DNA of 64,000 bases from Peromyscus leucopus (GCF_004664715.2 NC_051069.1:10612501-10676500), one strand, 5' to 3'. Positions 9,126 through 19,037 are shown, counted from the stretch's first letter. The notes: a model not told the origin generated them from the letters alone. Program-made: numbers and translations.

Positions 9126-9273
9126 GGTTTTTCGAGACAGGGTTTCTCTGTGTAGCTTTGCGCCTTTCCTGGAACTCACTTGGTAGCCCAGGCTGGCCTC
9201 GAACTCACAGAGATCCGCCTGCCTCTGCCTCCCGAGTGCTGGGATTAAAGGCGTGCGCCACCAACGCCCGGCC
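9126..9273 (-). repeat. B1 SINE with perfect 15-bp target duplication
   Basis: Full-length, nearly undiverged reverse-complement B1 with the 'gcgcctttcctggaactcac' variant and a T-run on its left. ctaatctgaatttct is identical at 9088-9102 and 9275-9289. This is one of the youngest insertions here. Confidence 0.97.
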
Positions 9274-9540
9274 CCTAATCTGAATTTCTAAGAGAGGGAA
9301 CAGATGTTGGTGCTAGGGGACTACCCAGGAATCTTCCTATGGAACGCCGGGTATGGTCACTGGCAGGTTGCAGGAGAGGCTCTGGTTCCTGCCACTTCTT
9401 CCTCAGCATCCCGGAAAGCCACCCGAGAAACAGGCCGGGGACCAGGTTTCTCAGAACTGAGGAATCACAACACTGAATTGAAGAATGATGAGTTGGTCAC
9501 CCTGTGTCAAAGACATCAGTTTGAGAGGTCACCATGTAAT

Positions 9541-9695
9541 TTTTTTTTTTTTTTTTTTGAGACAGGGTTTCTCTGTAGCTTTGGAGCCTGTCCTGGACTA
9601 GCTCTGCAGACCAGGGTGGTCTCGATCTCACAAAGATCCGCCTGGCTCTGCCTCCCGAGTTCTGGGATTACAGGCATGCGCCACCACCGCCCGGC
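9541..9695 (-). repeat. B1 SINE
   Basis: T-run at 9541-9558, then reverse-complement B1 with the 'gctttggagcctgtcctgga' variant ending 'ccaccaccgcccggc'. tcaccat flanks it at 9529-9535 and 9696-9702. Confidence 0.95.
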
Positions 9696-9909
9696 TCACC
9701 ATTTGACTTGAAGGGCCTGCACATGGGTTTTGCTCTGTAGCTGAGGTACGAGCAGGAGTTTCCCTTAGTCCACACGCTGATTTTCTGTCCTGGTGGGTGA
9801 GGGCTGCCTGGTGACGAAGCTTACTCATACACAAGGAGACTATAGAAACAGCCATTTCTGTTTTAGCACAGGAACAGGACAGAGGACCTCTAGGAGGTGA
9901 TGACATGGC

Positions 9910-10230
9910 CTTGTTCTGTTGCTGTGATAAAATATCATGACAAAAAAAACAACGCAGTGAGGAAAGGATTTATTTGGCTTACAATTCCAAGTTACGGCCC
10001 ATCATTTCCAGGAAGACAAGACCAGAACTAAGCAGCCAGTTATGGTCACCTGTCTTATAGTTCCAGACTCCCTCCTAGGGAATGGTGCTGCCCACAGCGG
10101 GCTGGATCTTCCTACACCAGTTATCAATCTCAAAACTCCCACCAGACAATGCCCACAGCCCAACCTGGTCAAGACATTTCCTCATTCAGGCTCTCTTTCC
10201 ACGTGCTTCTAGGTCGTGTCAAGTTATCAG
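9910..10230 (-). mobile_element. TTGACA-family LTR-type repeat
   Basis: Antisense copy: 'gctgtgataaaatatcatga', 'ggaaaggatttatttggctt', 'atggtgctgcccacagcggg', ending near 'ggtcgtgtcaagttatca'. Confidence 0.75.
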
Positions 10231-10447
10231 TTTAAATAAACCAGCACAGGCTTGCTGCTGGATGGGTTTTCTGATGGTCAAGGACACTCATATAGAGGTC
10301 TATAGAAGGTACAGGACCAACTTCCCTTCAGGTGGATACAGTTGGGTGGGGGGTGACTCAGAAATGTACCCTAGACACTACAGTGCATCCACTGCCTAGG
10401 CCCTGGCTGGCCACCCTCTACCACCTTCCAGTACACACACAACACAC

Positions 10448-10472
10448 CACACACACACACACACACACACAC
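10448..10472. repeat. (AC)n microsatellite
   Basis: About 12 AC units after 'acacaacacacc'. Confidence 0.95.
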
Positions 10473-11371
10473 TCAGGCTCTATGTCTTGTGTACCCTTTT
10501 GGCCCCCGACCTTGCACTCTGTTCCAGACCACATCCCTTGCCCGCCTTCCACGTGTGCAAAGAAGAGCTGAGACCACCAAGGGCAGCTTCAGTCCCACCC
10601 TACAGGGCGAGCAGGAGCTACGCATCAGCTGACCCAGCTGAGGACCAAGGGCTGGGCTCTTGTGCTTCCCGGAACCCACCACAAACTCCCGGGGACCGGC
10701 AGTGATGCCCCCCAGCACCCTCGGCAACTGTCCCTCGAAAAAGCTAAGGGTGCTGGCCGCAGGATGTGGAGAAGTGAGGGCGGGAGATGAAGACCGTGCC
10801 AGTTTGAGAGCCCGGGACGCCAACACTCAGGAGATAGGAACAAGGAAGAGGCCTCCCCGAGAGCCGACCTGACCCCTGCATGTCCCTGCCGCTCAGCTTT
10901 GTGATAACTCACCCTGAAGAACAAACCGAGCTGGCACCCACGCCGCTAAAGAGGCACTTGACAAGGTTCTGTTCGCAAAGTGCCACACCTTGCGTTTTAA
11001 TGAGGCTGCTGATTCTGGGGTGGTACAATGACAGCCTGTTGGGAACTAGGGTATCAGCGGGGGGTGGGGGGGGACTCCGAGGTGGGAGGAGTTCAGGGAG
11101 TGTCTACAAGTAGATCCAGGTTAGGAGTCCCCTGGGCAGCTTCACAGGCGGGTGCAGGCACAGCCACGCCGAACAGCCTCACCCTGGAAGAGCCCAGAGA
11201 GGTCACTTAGCTGAGTGGCTTCACTGTACCTGTGGGGCAACTGGGGTCCAGGGAGGAGACACTGGCCTTACACCACAGGCTGGAGTTAGAACATGAGAAC
11301 AGAGGCAACACCAGCCTCGCTGTGTTTCAATTTTACCTCCCTTTCTTGCTTTTTTGTTGTTTGTTTTGTTT
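10473..11371. other. unique GC-rich sequence
   Basis: About 900 bases without a recognised repeat and with several short overlapping open frames. No splice pair or conserved protein motif was seen. A G-run lies at 11060-11074. Confidence 0.5.
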
Positions 11372-11562
11372 GAGACAGGGACTCATGTAGCCCAGGCTGG
11401 CCCCAAACTTACCATGTAAGAGAAGATGATCTGCCTCCACCTCTTGAGTCTTGGGATGACAGGCATGTGCCACCATGCCGGTTTATTCAATGCTAGGGGT
11501 TTGAACCCAGGGATTTGTGCATGCTGGGGAAGCATTTTACCAATTTAGCTGCACCCCAGCCT
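11372..11562 (-). repeat. B4 SINE
   Basis: 'tgagacagggactcatgtag', 'tgggatgacaggcatgtgcc', then ID-like 'atttgtgcatgctggggaag' and 'tagctgcaccccagcct'. Confidence 0.85.
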
Positions 11563-11707
11563 TGTGTGGGAAATTGCAAACAATGTACAGAAAGTTCCTG
11601 TATCTGTTCCCCCCAGTAGCATCCAAATAAACTTGTATTCATATTTTGAATTCTAGAAAATTATATGTCTGACCCTACAGAAACCATTCACACTCCACCA
11701 GTGTCCT

Positions 11708-11793
11708 GTGTTTATGTGTGTCTATGTATCTGTTACTATATGTCTACATGTGTCTCGGTCTCTGTGTATGTCTGTGTCTATGTCTACGTATGA

Positions 11794-11840
<47 letters not shown>
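11708..11840. repeat. (TG)n microsatellite with diverged shoulder
   Basis: TCTATGTG-rich shoulder, then an uninterrupted TG run from about 11795 to 11840. Confidence 0.95.
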
Positions 11841-11842
<2 letters not shown>

Positions 11843-12873
11843 TGCATGTATAATGTGGGAGGCAGCTTTGCTATCGTCACACACCTGTACAAGAGCAGCA
11901 CCCCATGGATGGGTCGATGCTGGCACATGAGTAGGCTGAGGGAGAAGAGACACTGTCCTCCCCACTCTCTGTGGAGCTTTGGTCCCACTGCCTGCCGACT
12001 TGTTCTCATGGTCAAATGCTGCTCCGGCCTCCTTTAGCAGGCTGGGTTTGCCGAAGCCGCCCTCCCCACCGGGGACTTGGCAATCTAGAAAAATGGTCTG
12101 GCACCTTCTAGTTTCTATGGCAACTGTTGCTCCTGGTGACCACAAGATGCAGGCCTGGCTCCCCCCCCCCCGCCCCCATAGGTAGCATCCCCACCCTAGC
12201 TAGCCTGGGTAGGAAGATGCTGAGCAGTGCTGCTGAGGGCGGCCTAGGGAGGTGTTCCACCCTCATGAAGCATGAATGCACTTTAAACCACTTTCATCCT
12301 CCCAGTTATGGGCACCAGGTCCAGATCCCTATTCTCCCCCCCCCCACTGCGCCCCACCTCCACTGCTCCCCATCTGTCCGCCTCTAAACACAAACCTCTG
12401 TTTGGAAGCCACCTCCTCCCTGCTCCCTCAGCTTATTCTCCTGGACTCAGAAACAGGAAACTGTTCATTGCCCCTTTCTGGGCTGGAGAACGCTTCTTGA
12501 CTATAGGAAGAAAACCAGGCTGCCTGTCTGCCCTCCACGGGGCGGGGCAGAGCCCCAACAACCCATTCTTTTCCAGTGAGTCAATAGCAGCAATAAAGGA
12601 TGCAAATAAACTGCCAGGTGAATTACTCAGTGAGTTCCTCAAGCTGGGTTTGCTCTAACTGTAGAAATGAAATATGACCCAGCTAATGGAGAAAACGACA
12701 TCCACCTTTTCAGGGAGTAGTGGGTGGTCCCTGAAGTTTCCAGAAGGAGCTCAGCAGGTGAGCAGTTAGGAGAGCTACCAAAAGCTTGGTGCTAAATGAA
12801 GCACCCGATCATTGCGTTTCCCCAGCTCCCTGGTGCCATGCTCTGACCCTCTGCATCTCCAGAATGCAAAGAT
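11841..12873. other. unique sequence with possible regulatory motifs
   Basis: No repeat is recognised apart from C-runs at 12162-12178 and 12342-12350. GTTTCTATGGCAAC at 12111-12124 is close to the RFX X-box. 12560-12700 is AT-richer with 'gtgagtcaatagcagcaata', an AP-1/MAF-like word. Confidence 0.5.
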
Positions 12874-12895
12874 TGTGTGTGTGTGCATGCGTGCA

Positions 12896-12944
<49 letters not shown>
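12874..12944. repeat. (TG)n microsatellite
   Basis: TG run interrupted by 'catgcgtgcatgcg', then pure TG at 12899-12944. It leads directly into a B3A tail. Confidence 0.95.
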
Positions 12945-12946
<2 letters not shown>

Positions 12947-13012
12947 GTCTGCCTGTAGAGGGTAGAGGAGGACCTCAGATCCCTTGGAGCTGGAGCTTCA
13001 GGCAGTTGTGAG
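12945..13012 (-). repeat. B3A SINE fragment
   Basis: 'ctgtagagggtagaggagga', 'cccttggagctggagcttca' and 'ggcagttgtgag' are the middle of B3A in reverse complement. The tRNA-like head is missing. Confidence 0.75.
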
Positions 13013-13146
13013 AAAAGAGATAGACAGAAGGGAGGGAGGGGAGAAGAGAAAGGGAGGAGAAAGGAGAGAAGGGGAGGGGAAAGGAGGGAATGGGGAAAGA
13101 ACAGAGGAGGGAAGGAGAGGAGAGGAGAGGAGGTGGGGGGGGGGTG
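13013..13146. repeat. purine-rich tract
   Basis: About 130 bases of G and A on the plus strand with very few pyrimidines, built from GGGA, GAGA and GGAGA words, ending in a G-run at 13134-13144. Confidence 0.9.
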
Positions 13147-13630
13147 AGACAGTGACAGCAGAAATCTTGGACCTCGTTCTTCAAGGCCTGAGTCCCTCCC
13201 TCGGGGGTCCTCAAGGCATGGTGGTTCTTGCCCCTCTCACCTTATTCTTTCCTTCCTTCCAACGAAAGGCTTAGATTTCCAGCTCTAGTCTTCCTCCAAG
13301 AACCAGCTGTTAAGAAGCTTGGATTAGACAGGGTTCCAGAATCCCTGGGGTCAGTCCACGCTGCCTCCCCACAGAGGCCTCAGGCCCTACCTGCCTCCCC
13401 CTCCTCCCATCCCAAACGGTGGTGGAAAAAGCTCTGTGTTGCTTCCCAGTCCCACCATCCCCTGGGGTTACCTCAGGAAGCAACATCCACTCCCTGGGCT
13501 TCAGTTTCCCCACCTAGAAATGGAAGTGAGCAATAGATTTCCTGAGACAGGCAAGATGCTTGTCTTCACAGAGGGACTGTGTCACAGCTCCTGAGGAACC
13601 GACAAGAAGCTATTTGGTGACTATTTTCTC
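13147..13630. other. unique sequence
   Basis: No repeat is recognised. 'ccatcccctggggttacctc' and 'cttcagtttccccacctaga' look like weathered MIR wording, too weak to annotate. Confidence 0.4.
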
Positions 13631-13990
13631 TCAATTAAAACATTCCTGACAGGAAGCTCAGTAAGATGCAGGAAGTAAACAGAGCCCAGGAAGCTCCTGA
13701 GATCATACAGACAGTAGCGATGGCTGAGAAGGGACCCTGACAGCTCTGGGGATGCAGGTTTCAGGAGTCGTCACCCATTGGGGGTGGGGGTGGAGTTGCA
13801 GCTGCCTTTGAGTCACCCACACTCCCACAAGTGACTCCGGTAAACTCCCTGGTTCACCAGAACTGACTGGTGTGGAATCATCTCTTTGATCTATTGTTGG
13901 TGCCTTATCTGGGGTGAAGACACGTTTGCTCACATCTCCTCAGGAAAAGCCACACATCAGGAGCAAAGCAGCAACGCTGGGCCACACAGG
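13631..13990. mobile_element. dispersed LTR-like repeat, copy A
   Basis: It shares several blocks in order with 62175-62530: 'caggaagtaaacagagc', 'aactccctggttcac', 'tctggggtgaagacacgtt' and 'tcaggaaaagccacaca'. The length and wording suggest an old ERV LTR; the family is not identified. Confidence 0.5.
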
Positions 13991-14085
13991 GCACAACAGG
14001 AGGAAGACAGCCCAGCTATCCAGGGCCGGATAGCAGGAAATGAGGATGAACTTGATGTATCAGGGCAGCATTGGAGCTGCTCAGG

Positions 14086-14624
14086 TGTGGTGGTTTGAAT
14101 AAGAATGGTCCCCATAGGCTCATATATTTGAATCCTTAATCAACAGGGAGTGGCACTATTTAAAAGGATTAAGAGGTGTGGCCTTGTTGGAGGAGGTGTG
14201 GCCTTGTTGGAGGAGGTGTGGCCTTGTTGGAGGAGGTGTGGCCTTGTTGGAGGAGGTGTGGCCTTGTTGGAGGAGGTGTGGCCTTGTTGGAGGAGGTGTG
14301 GCCTGGTTGGAGGAGGTGTGGCCTTGTTGGAGGAGGTGTGGCCTGGTTGGAGGAAGTGTGTCACTGGGGGTGGGCTTTGGGTTTCAAAAGCCCACACCAG
14401 GCCCAGTGTCTCTCTCTCTCTCTCTGCTGCCTGGGGATCTGGATGTAGTACACTCAGCTACCTCTCCAGCACCATGTCTGCCTGCATGCTGCCATGCTCC
14501 CCACCGTGATGATCATGGACTGAACCTCTGAAACTGTAAGCAAGCCCCAATGAAATGCTTTCCTTTATAAGAGCTGCCGAGGTCCATGGTGTCTCTTCAC
14601 AGCAACAGAGCACTGACTGAGACA
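14086..14624 (+). mobile_element. MT-type MaLR LTR with internal expansion
   Basis: It starts TGTGGTGGTTTGAATAAGAA and ends 'gcactgactgagaca', with 'actgtaagcaagccccaatg' before the end. Both ends look complete. The extra length comes from the 20-bp array at 14181-14360. Confidence 0.85.
14181..14360 (+). repeat. 20-bp tandem array inside the MT LTR, nine copies
   Basis: Nine head-to-tail copies of GCCTTGTTGGAGGAGGTGTG. Copies 7 and 9 read GCCTGG, and copy 9 ends AGGAAGTGTG. The MT LTR at 5557 has one such unit and the one at 31281 about two. Confidence 0.98.
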
Positions 14625-14664
14625 GCTGGAAAGATGTTGGGGGGGGGGTGTCTCACCTACTCGG

Positions 14665-15305
14665 TTTCCTTTCTGTTGCTGTGATGAAAACACTCTGGCC
14701 AAAGGCAACGTGGGAAAGGAAAGGGGTTATTTCATCTTCAGGCCACAGTCTATCACTGAGGGAAGTCGGGCCAGGGACTCACATAGGAACTTGCAGCAGA
14801 AACCTCAGAATGTTGCTTGCTGGCTTGCTCTTTAGCTTGCATGGGCACAGGACCACATGCCCAGGGAATGGTGCTGCCCACAGTGGTCTTTGCTGTGGAA
14901 TAGTCTTTTTGTACACCATGAATATGTATTACTCTCATTTGCTAATAAAAAGCTGACTGGCCAGTAGCCAGGCAGGAAGTATAGGCGGGGTGACCAAACT
15001 AAGAATGCTGGGAAGAGGAAGGGCGGAGTCAGGAGTCGCCAGCCAGACACAGAGGAAGCAAGGTGAGATGCCTTACTAAGAAAAGGTACCAAGCCATGTG
15101 TCTAAACACAGATAAGAATTATGGGTTAATTTAAATGTAAGGGCTAGTTAGTAACAAATACTGAGCTACTGGCCAAGTATTTATAAGTAATTTTAAGACA
15201 ATTATTTGGGAAGCGGCTGCGGGGTATTTGGGAGTTGCTGGTGGGACAGAAACTTCCACCTGCAGGTCTTCACCCTCCTACATCACGAAACAGGCCATGA
15301 CATCT
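14665..15305 (-). mobile_element. TTGACA-family LTR-type repeat, split by an LTR
   Basis: Left part 14665-14890: 'ctgttgctgtgatgaaaaca', 'gaaaggggttatttcatctt', 'tggtgctgcccacagtggtc'. Right part 15265-15305: 'ggtcttcaccctcctacatc', then a short remnant. The rest of the repeat is missing. Confidence 0.75.
14891..15264 (+). mobile_element. solitary ERV LTR with perfect 6-bp target duplication
   Basis: 374 bp starting TGCTGTGGAA and ending CCACCTGCA, so TG...CA termini. ggtctt is duplicated at 14885-14890 and 15265-15270. AATAAA lies at 14944-14949. A 6-bp duplication fits class II (ERVK-type) retroviruses; the wording resembles RMER17-type LTRs, name tentative. No internal genes remain. Confidence 0.9.
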
Positions 15306-15345
15306 CATTAGAATTAAAGGTAGTTACATTTGCAGAGGAACAGAA

Positions 15346-15348
<3 letters not shown>

Positions 15349-15390
<42 letters not shown>
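15349..15390. repeat. (TG)n microsatellite
   Basis: Uninterrupted GT run of about 21 units. Confidence 0.97.
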
Positions 15391-15391
<1 letters not shown>

Positions 15392-16006
15392 CATCATTCT
15401 CAGCAAGTTCCTAGTGAGGGGCTCCTCATGGGCATACCCCCAGGCTCTAGCAAGGACTTTACCCCTACCCCTGCCAAATGCAGATGCAGGCTTTCTGCAC
15501 TCCCCACATGCTTCCCTTCTCCCTCCTCCCTTCTTCTTCCTCCCTCTTTCAGAGCCAGACAGGCTTTGAGCCAGCTTCTTAGAGGAGGGGGTTGCCAGGA
15601 GTGCCCTCCCCTAGCTGTTTATCAGGTGTGTGTCAACAGACAAGGAGAAAAACGTCTAGTCAGTGGGAGGAGTCCAGAGTCTGGGATTTAGGCCTGCCTC
15701 TGGTCCTAGCACAGTTCTCTCATTGGAACTCATCTCAGACTTGCTGGCTGGGTAGGGCAAGGTGAGGTCACAGTCTTGGTCTTTAAAAGAGGAACATCCA
15801 CCCACCTCCCTGCTGTGAGCTAGATGACCTCGAGGTTCACTTTGCAGGACACACCAGCACCTCCTTCAATAGAGGAGTAAGTAGAAGTATGGAGTCATAC
15901 TCTAGTATCTGTACTATACATGTATACATACATCCCCTAAAAGCATGTGTTATATATGTGTGTATACACACATCCTCTAAAGCACATATAGACACACAAA
16001 CACACT
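15391..16006. other. unique sequence ending in AT/CA-rich low complexity
   Basis: No repeat or gene signal to about 15905; then 'tacatgtatacatacatc' style simple sequence up to the next B1. Confidence 0.5.
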
Positions 16007-16022
16007 AAAACATACATATGCA

Positions 16023-16184
16023 GCCGGGCGTTGGTGGCGCACGCCTTTAATCCCAGCACTCGGGAAGCAGAGCCAGGTGGATCTCTGTGAGTTCGAGGTC
16101 AGCCTGGGCTACCAAGTGAGCCCCAGGAAAGGTGCAAAGCTACACAGAGAAACCCTGTCTCAAAAAACCAAAAAAAAAAAACAA
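16023..16184 (+). repeat. B1 SINE with perfect 16-bp target duplication
   Basis: Full-length sense B1 with the 'gggctaccaagtgagcccca' and 'ggaaaggtgcaaagctacac' variants and an A-rich tail. aaaacatacatatgca is identical at 16007-16022 and 16185-16200. Confidence 0.97.
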
Positions 16185-16200
16185 AAAACATACATATGCA

Positions 16201-16614
16201 TCCATGAGTTAAAGTGTGTGTACATATGGACACACACACATTAAGACATAAGTGATCTGTGTGCATGCAGTCACATATACAGTATATGACATACTAAAGA
16301 ATTTATCAGGTAGACATGCAGAGAGCGTGCATCTCAATCAGATTCCGACGCCACCTGCTGGCCTTGCTAAGTCATGCAACATCTTCAAGCTTAGTTTCTT
16401 GTCTACGAAGTGGAGAGAGGTCCAAAAGACTCCTGGGATCGCAGAGGGCATCAGAGGAATGTCCTGCACACTCTGGCTCTCCCTGCACTGCGGGAGGATC
16501 TCAGCAGAGGGAGCTGAGGCCAGGGAGGTGCTGCTGCCCAGGGACAAGTCTCAGTGAGGCTGGAAGTCTCTAGGGTCCTGAGAGAGGCGGAGGCAGCCTG
16601 GGGCTTCACACAGG
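16201..16614. other. unique sequence with a possible MIR fragment
   Basis: 'aagtcatgcaacatcttcaa' and 'cttagtttcttgtctacgaa' at about 16366-16413 follow the MIR 3' pattern. The rest has no recognised content. Confidence 0.45.
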
Positions 16615-16716
16615 TGGTCCGACACCCTCTTCTGGCCTCCTCCAGGCACCAGACTTGCATGTACACACCCCACACACTGCCCCCCCATAATTAAAAATAA
16701 AAATAATCTTCAAATA
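16615..16716 (+). repeat. B3A/B2 SINE 3' fragment
   Basis: 'ggtccgacaccctcttctgg', 'cctcctccaggcaccagact' and the A-rich tail 'attaaaaataaaaataatct'. Confidence 0.8.
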
Positions 16717-16849
16717 AAGGAAAACTTTCTTTTATAATGTAGACATCTAGTACACCTTTTTTCTAAGCAATGTTGTAGTAATCTAATACAAACTTTTATT
16801 ATGAGGCATTTCATTATCATTCAGATAAATATATTTTCTAATTCCTTTC

Positions 16850-17019
16850 TTTGTTTTTGTTTTTTGGGTTTTTTGGGTTTTTTTTTGTTTGTTTTTTTGT
16901 TTTTTGTTTTATCGAGGCAGGGTTTTTCTGTGTGACAATCCTGGCTGTCATGGAACTTACCTTGTAGACCAGGCTAGCCTGGAACTCACAGAGATCCTCC
17001 TGCCTCTGCCTCCCGAGTT
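16850..17019 (-). repeat. T-rich run and 5'-truncated B1
   Basis: Long (T/G)-rich run, then 'atcgaggcagggtttttctg' to 'ctctgcctcccgagtt'. The B1 lacks its 'gctgggattaaaggcg' end. Confidence 0.8.
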
Positions 17020-17041
17020 TCTCTCCATCTAACCCCCCCCC

Positions 17042-17167
17042 CAGAGCTGGTGTCATGGGCTTATGTGCAGCCATACCAGGTTTTTACATGGGATCTGGGG
17101 GTCCTAACTCAGATCCTCACGCTTACACAGCAGGTCCTCTCATCCACTAAGTCAGCTCTCCAGATGC
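17042..17167 (-). repeat. composite SINE tail
   Basis: 'agagctggtgtcatgggctt', 'aactcagatcctcacgctta' and 'taagtcagctctccagatgc'. Confidence 0.55.
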
Positions 17168-17177
17168 CCATCTTCTT

Positions 17178-17396
17178 ATTTTTAAAAAATTGTACGCATG
17201 TGTGTGTGTGTGCACCTGCTTGAGTTTATGTGCACCAAATGTGTACAGGAGCCTGAAGAGGTCAGAAGAGGGTGTCCAGTTCCCTGGAGCTGTAGTTAGG
17301 GGCAGGTGTAAACCATCACGTGGGTGCTGGGAACCAAATCCAGGTCCTCTGCAAGAGCAATGCCTTCTGCTGGCCGCTGAGCCATCTTGCCAGCCC
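17178..17396 (-). repeat. B3A SINE
   Basis: 'gtgtgtgtgtgcacctgctt', 'gaggtcagaagagggtgtcc', 'ggtcctctgcaagagcaatg', head 'gagccatcttgccagccc'. A C-run follows. Confidence 0.9.
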
Positions 17397-17402
17397 CCCC
17401 CC

Positions 17403-17730
17403 CCCTTTGACTTTCTATCTGTCTAGTCTTTTTTCCCTTGTCTCTTCTTTCCTGTTTACTTAGAGGTAGTTGTATGTTTTTATGTGTGCATCACAGCGTT
17501 ATAAACGCTATTGCTTCGTTTAATAGTTCTAATGGTTGCTCTTGGGTCAAGCACACACCTTGAACTGCATGTGGCCTGTCTGCAAGCCCTAGGCACCTGT
17601 TTTCTGAGGAGAGCCTTCACCTTGCTCTGCCTTCCTTTTCTCCTCTCGGCCTCTAGGTTTCATTGTCATGTATTCCACTTTCATGGGTGTTACAAACCCC
17701 ACGATACATTGTTACTAAACAATTACCTTT
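17403..17730. other. unique sequence
   Basis: Pyrimidine-rich at first, then unremarkable. No repeat or gene signal. Confidence 0.45.
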
Positions 17731-17951
17731 TAAAAAGATTTTATTTTTAATTATGCGTGTATGTGGGGGGTGGGAGGGTGGGAGGGAGTGCTGTGTACTT
17801 GAGTGTAGATGCAGACAGAGGCCAGAAGAGGGCATCAGATTCCCCGGAACAGGCGGTTTTTGATCTCCCTAATGTGAGTCCTGGGACCTGAACCCTGGTC
17901 CTCTGCAAGGGCAGTGCCCACTCTTAACTGCTGAAGCCACCTCCCCAGCCC
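17731..17951 (-). repeat. B3A SINE
   Basis: 'taaaaagattttatttttaa', 'gaggccagaagagggcatca', 'ccctggtcctctgcaagggc', head 'gccacctccccagccc'. A G-rich patch lies in the tail at 17765-17788. Confidence 0.9.
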
Positions 17952-17984
17952 TTCATTATCTTTCCAAAAGATTTAAAGTCAGGG

Positions 17985-18045
17985 GGAAAAATTAAAAACA
18001 AAAAACAAAAAACAAAAACAAACAAACAAAAAAAAAACAAAAAAA
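17985..18045. repeat. (CAAA)n-like A-rich run
   Basis: About 60 bases of A with regularly spaced C. Confidence 0.9.
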
Positions 18046-18275
18046 TCTTCTCTTTTCATACACACTCAGCACTTCTAGAGCACTCCATTGTTTCTATGCT
18101 TGCTCTACATGCCGGCTCAGGCGTGCTCACAGCTCATTTCCGGTTTCAGGCCGAACCTGTCGCAGCCGGTAAGTTCTTTGAGCTTCTGTTTGTTGGTGCA
18201 CCTAGATTTTTAAACGATACTGACACCACTGTTAATGCTTTTTCTTTCATTACCTTAAAGATCTTTTCCCATTTC

Positions 18276-18480
18276 TTCCTCCCTTCCTTCCTTCCTCCCT
18301 CCCTCCCTCCCTCTCTCTCTTTCTTTCTCTCTTTTTTTGTTTTTTGTTTTGTTTTGTTGTTTGTTTTTTGAGACAGGGTTTCTCTGTGTAGCTCTGGCTG
18401 TCCTGAAACTCACTCTGTAGACCAGGCTGGCCTCAAACTCACAGAGATCCACCTGTCTCTGCCTCCTGATTGCTGAGATC
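18276..18480 (-). repeat. TTCC/CCCT pyrimidine run and B1
   Basis: Pyrimidine run 18276-18332, then T/G-rich tail and reverse-complement B1 from about 18364 ('gagacagggtttctctgtgt') to 'tgctgagatc'. The B1 5' end is missing. Confidence 0.85.
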
Positions 18481-18640
18481 AGTGGTCCTGGGTGCCATAA
18501 GGAAGCTGGTTGAACAAGCCATGAGAACAAGGCAGTAAGCAGCACCCCTCCGTGGCCTCTTCATCAGCTCTTGTCTTCAGGTTCCTGCCCTGTTTGAGTT
18601 CTTATCCTGACTTCCTTCCATGATAAACAGTAATATGGAA
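18481..18640 (+). mobile_element. TTGACA-family repeat, partial sense copy
   Basis: 'ggttgaacaagccatgagaa', 'aaggcagtaagcagcacccc', 'tcctgacttccttccatgat', ending 'taatatggaagt'. It faces the antisense copy that starts five bases later. Confidence 0.75.
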
Positions 18641-18644
18641 GTGG

Positions 18645-19037
18645 ACACTACTGCTGTGATGAAACGCCATGACCAAAAGCAAGTTAGGAAGGAAAGGATT
18701 TATTCAACTTACACTTCCGCATCACAGTTCATCATCAAAGGAAGTCAGGTTCATTCTCAAGCAGGGTATGAACCTGGAGGCAGGAGCTGAGGCAGAGGCC
18801 ATGGATGAACACTGGTCACTGGCTTGCTCCTCATGTCTTGTTCAGTCTGCTTTCTTATTGAATTCAAGGCCACTGTCCCTGGGATGGCACCACCCACCAT
18901 GGGCAGGGCCTCCGCTATTGATCACTAATTGAGAAAATGCCTACAGCAGGATCTTATAGAGGCATTTTCTCAGTTGAGGTTCCTTTCTTTCAGATAACTC
19001 TAGCTAGTGTCAAGTTGGCATAACACTAGCCCGCATA
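18645..19037 (-). mobile_element. TTGACA-family repeat, near-complete antisense copy
   Basis: 'ctgctgtgatgaaacgccat', 'caggagctgaggcagaggcc', 'tggcaccacccaccatgggc', 'gctagtgtcaagttggcata'. Together with 18481-18640 it forms an inverted repeat. Confidence 0.85.

Noticed and set aside
14140..14531. repeat proteins on both strands
   Set aside because: Translation of the 20-bp array inside the MT LTR.
18078..18170. possible exon: cttctag acceptor, GTAAGTTC donor at 18171
   Set aside because: Open in all frames but the acceptor lacks a good pyrimidine tract and the peptides look random; too weak to list.
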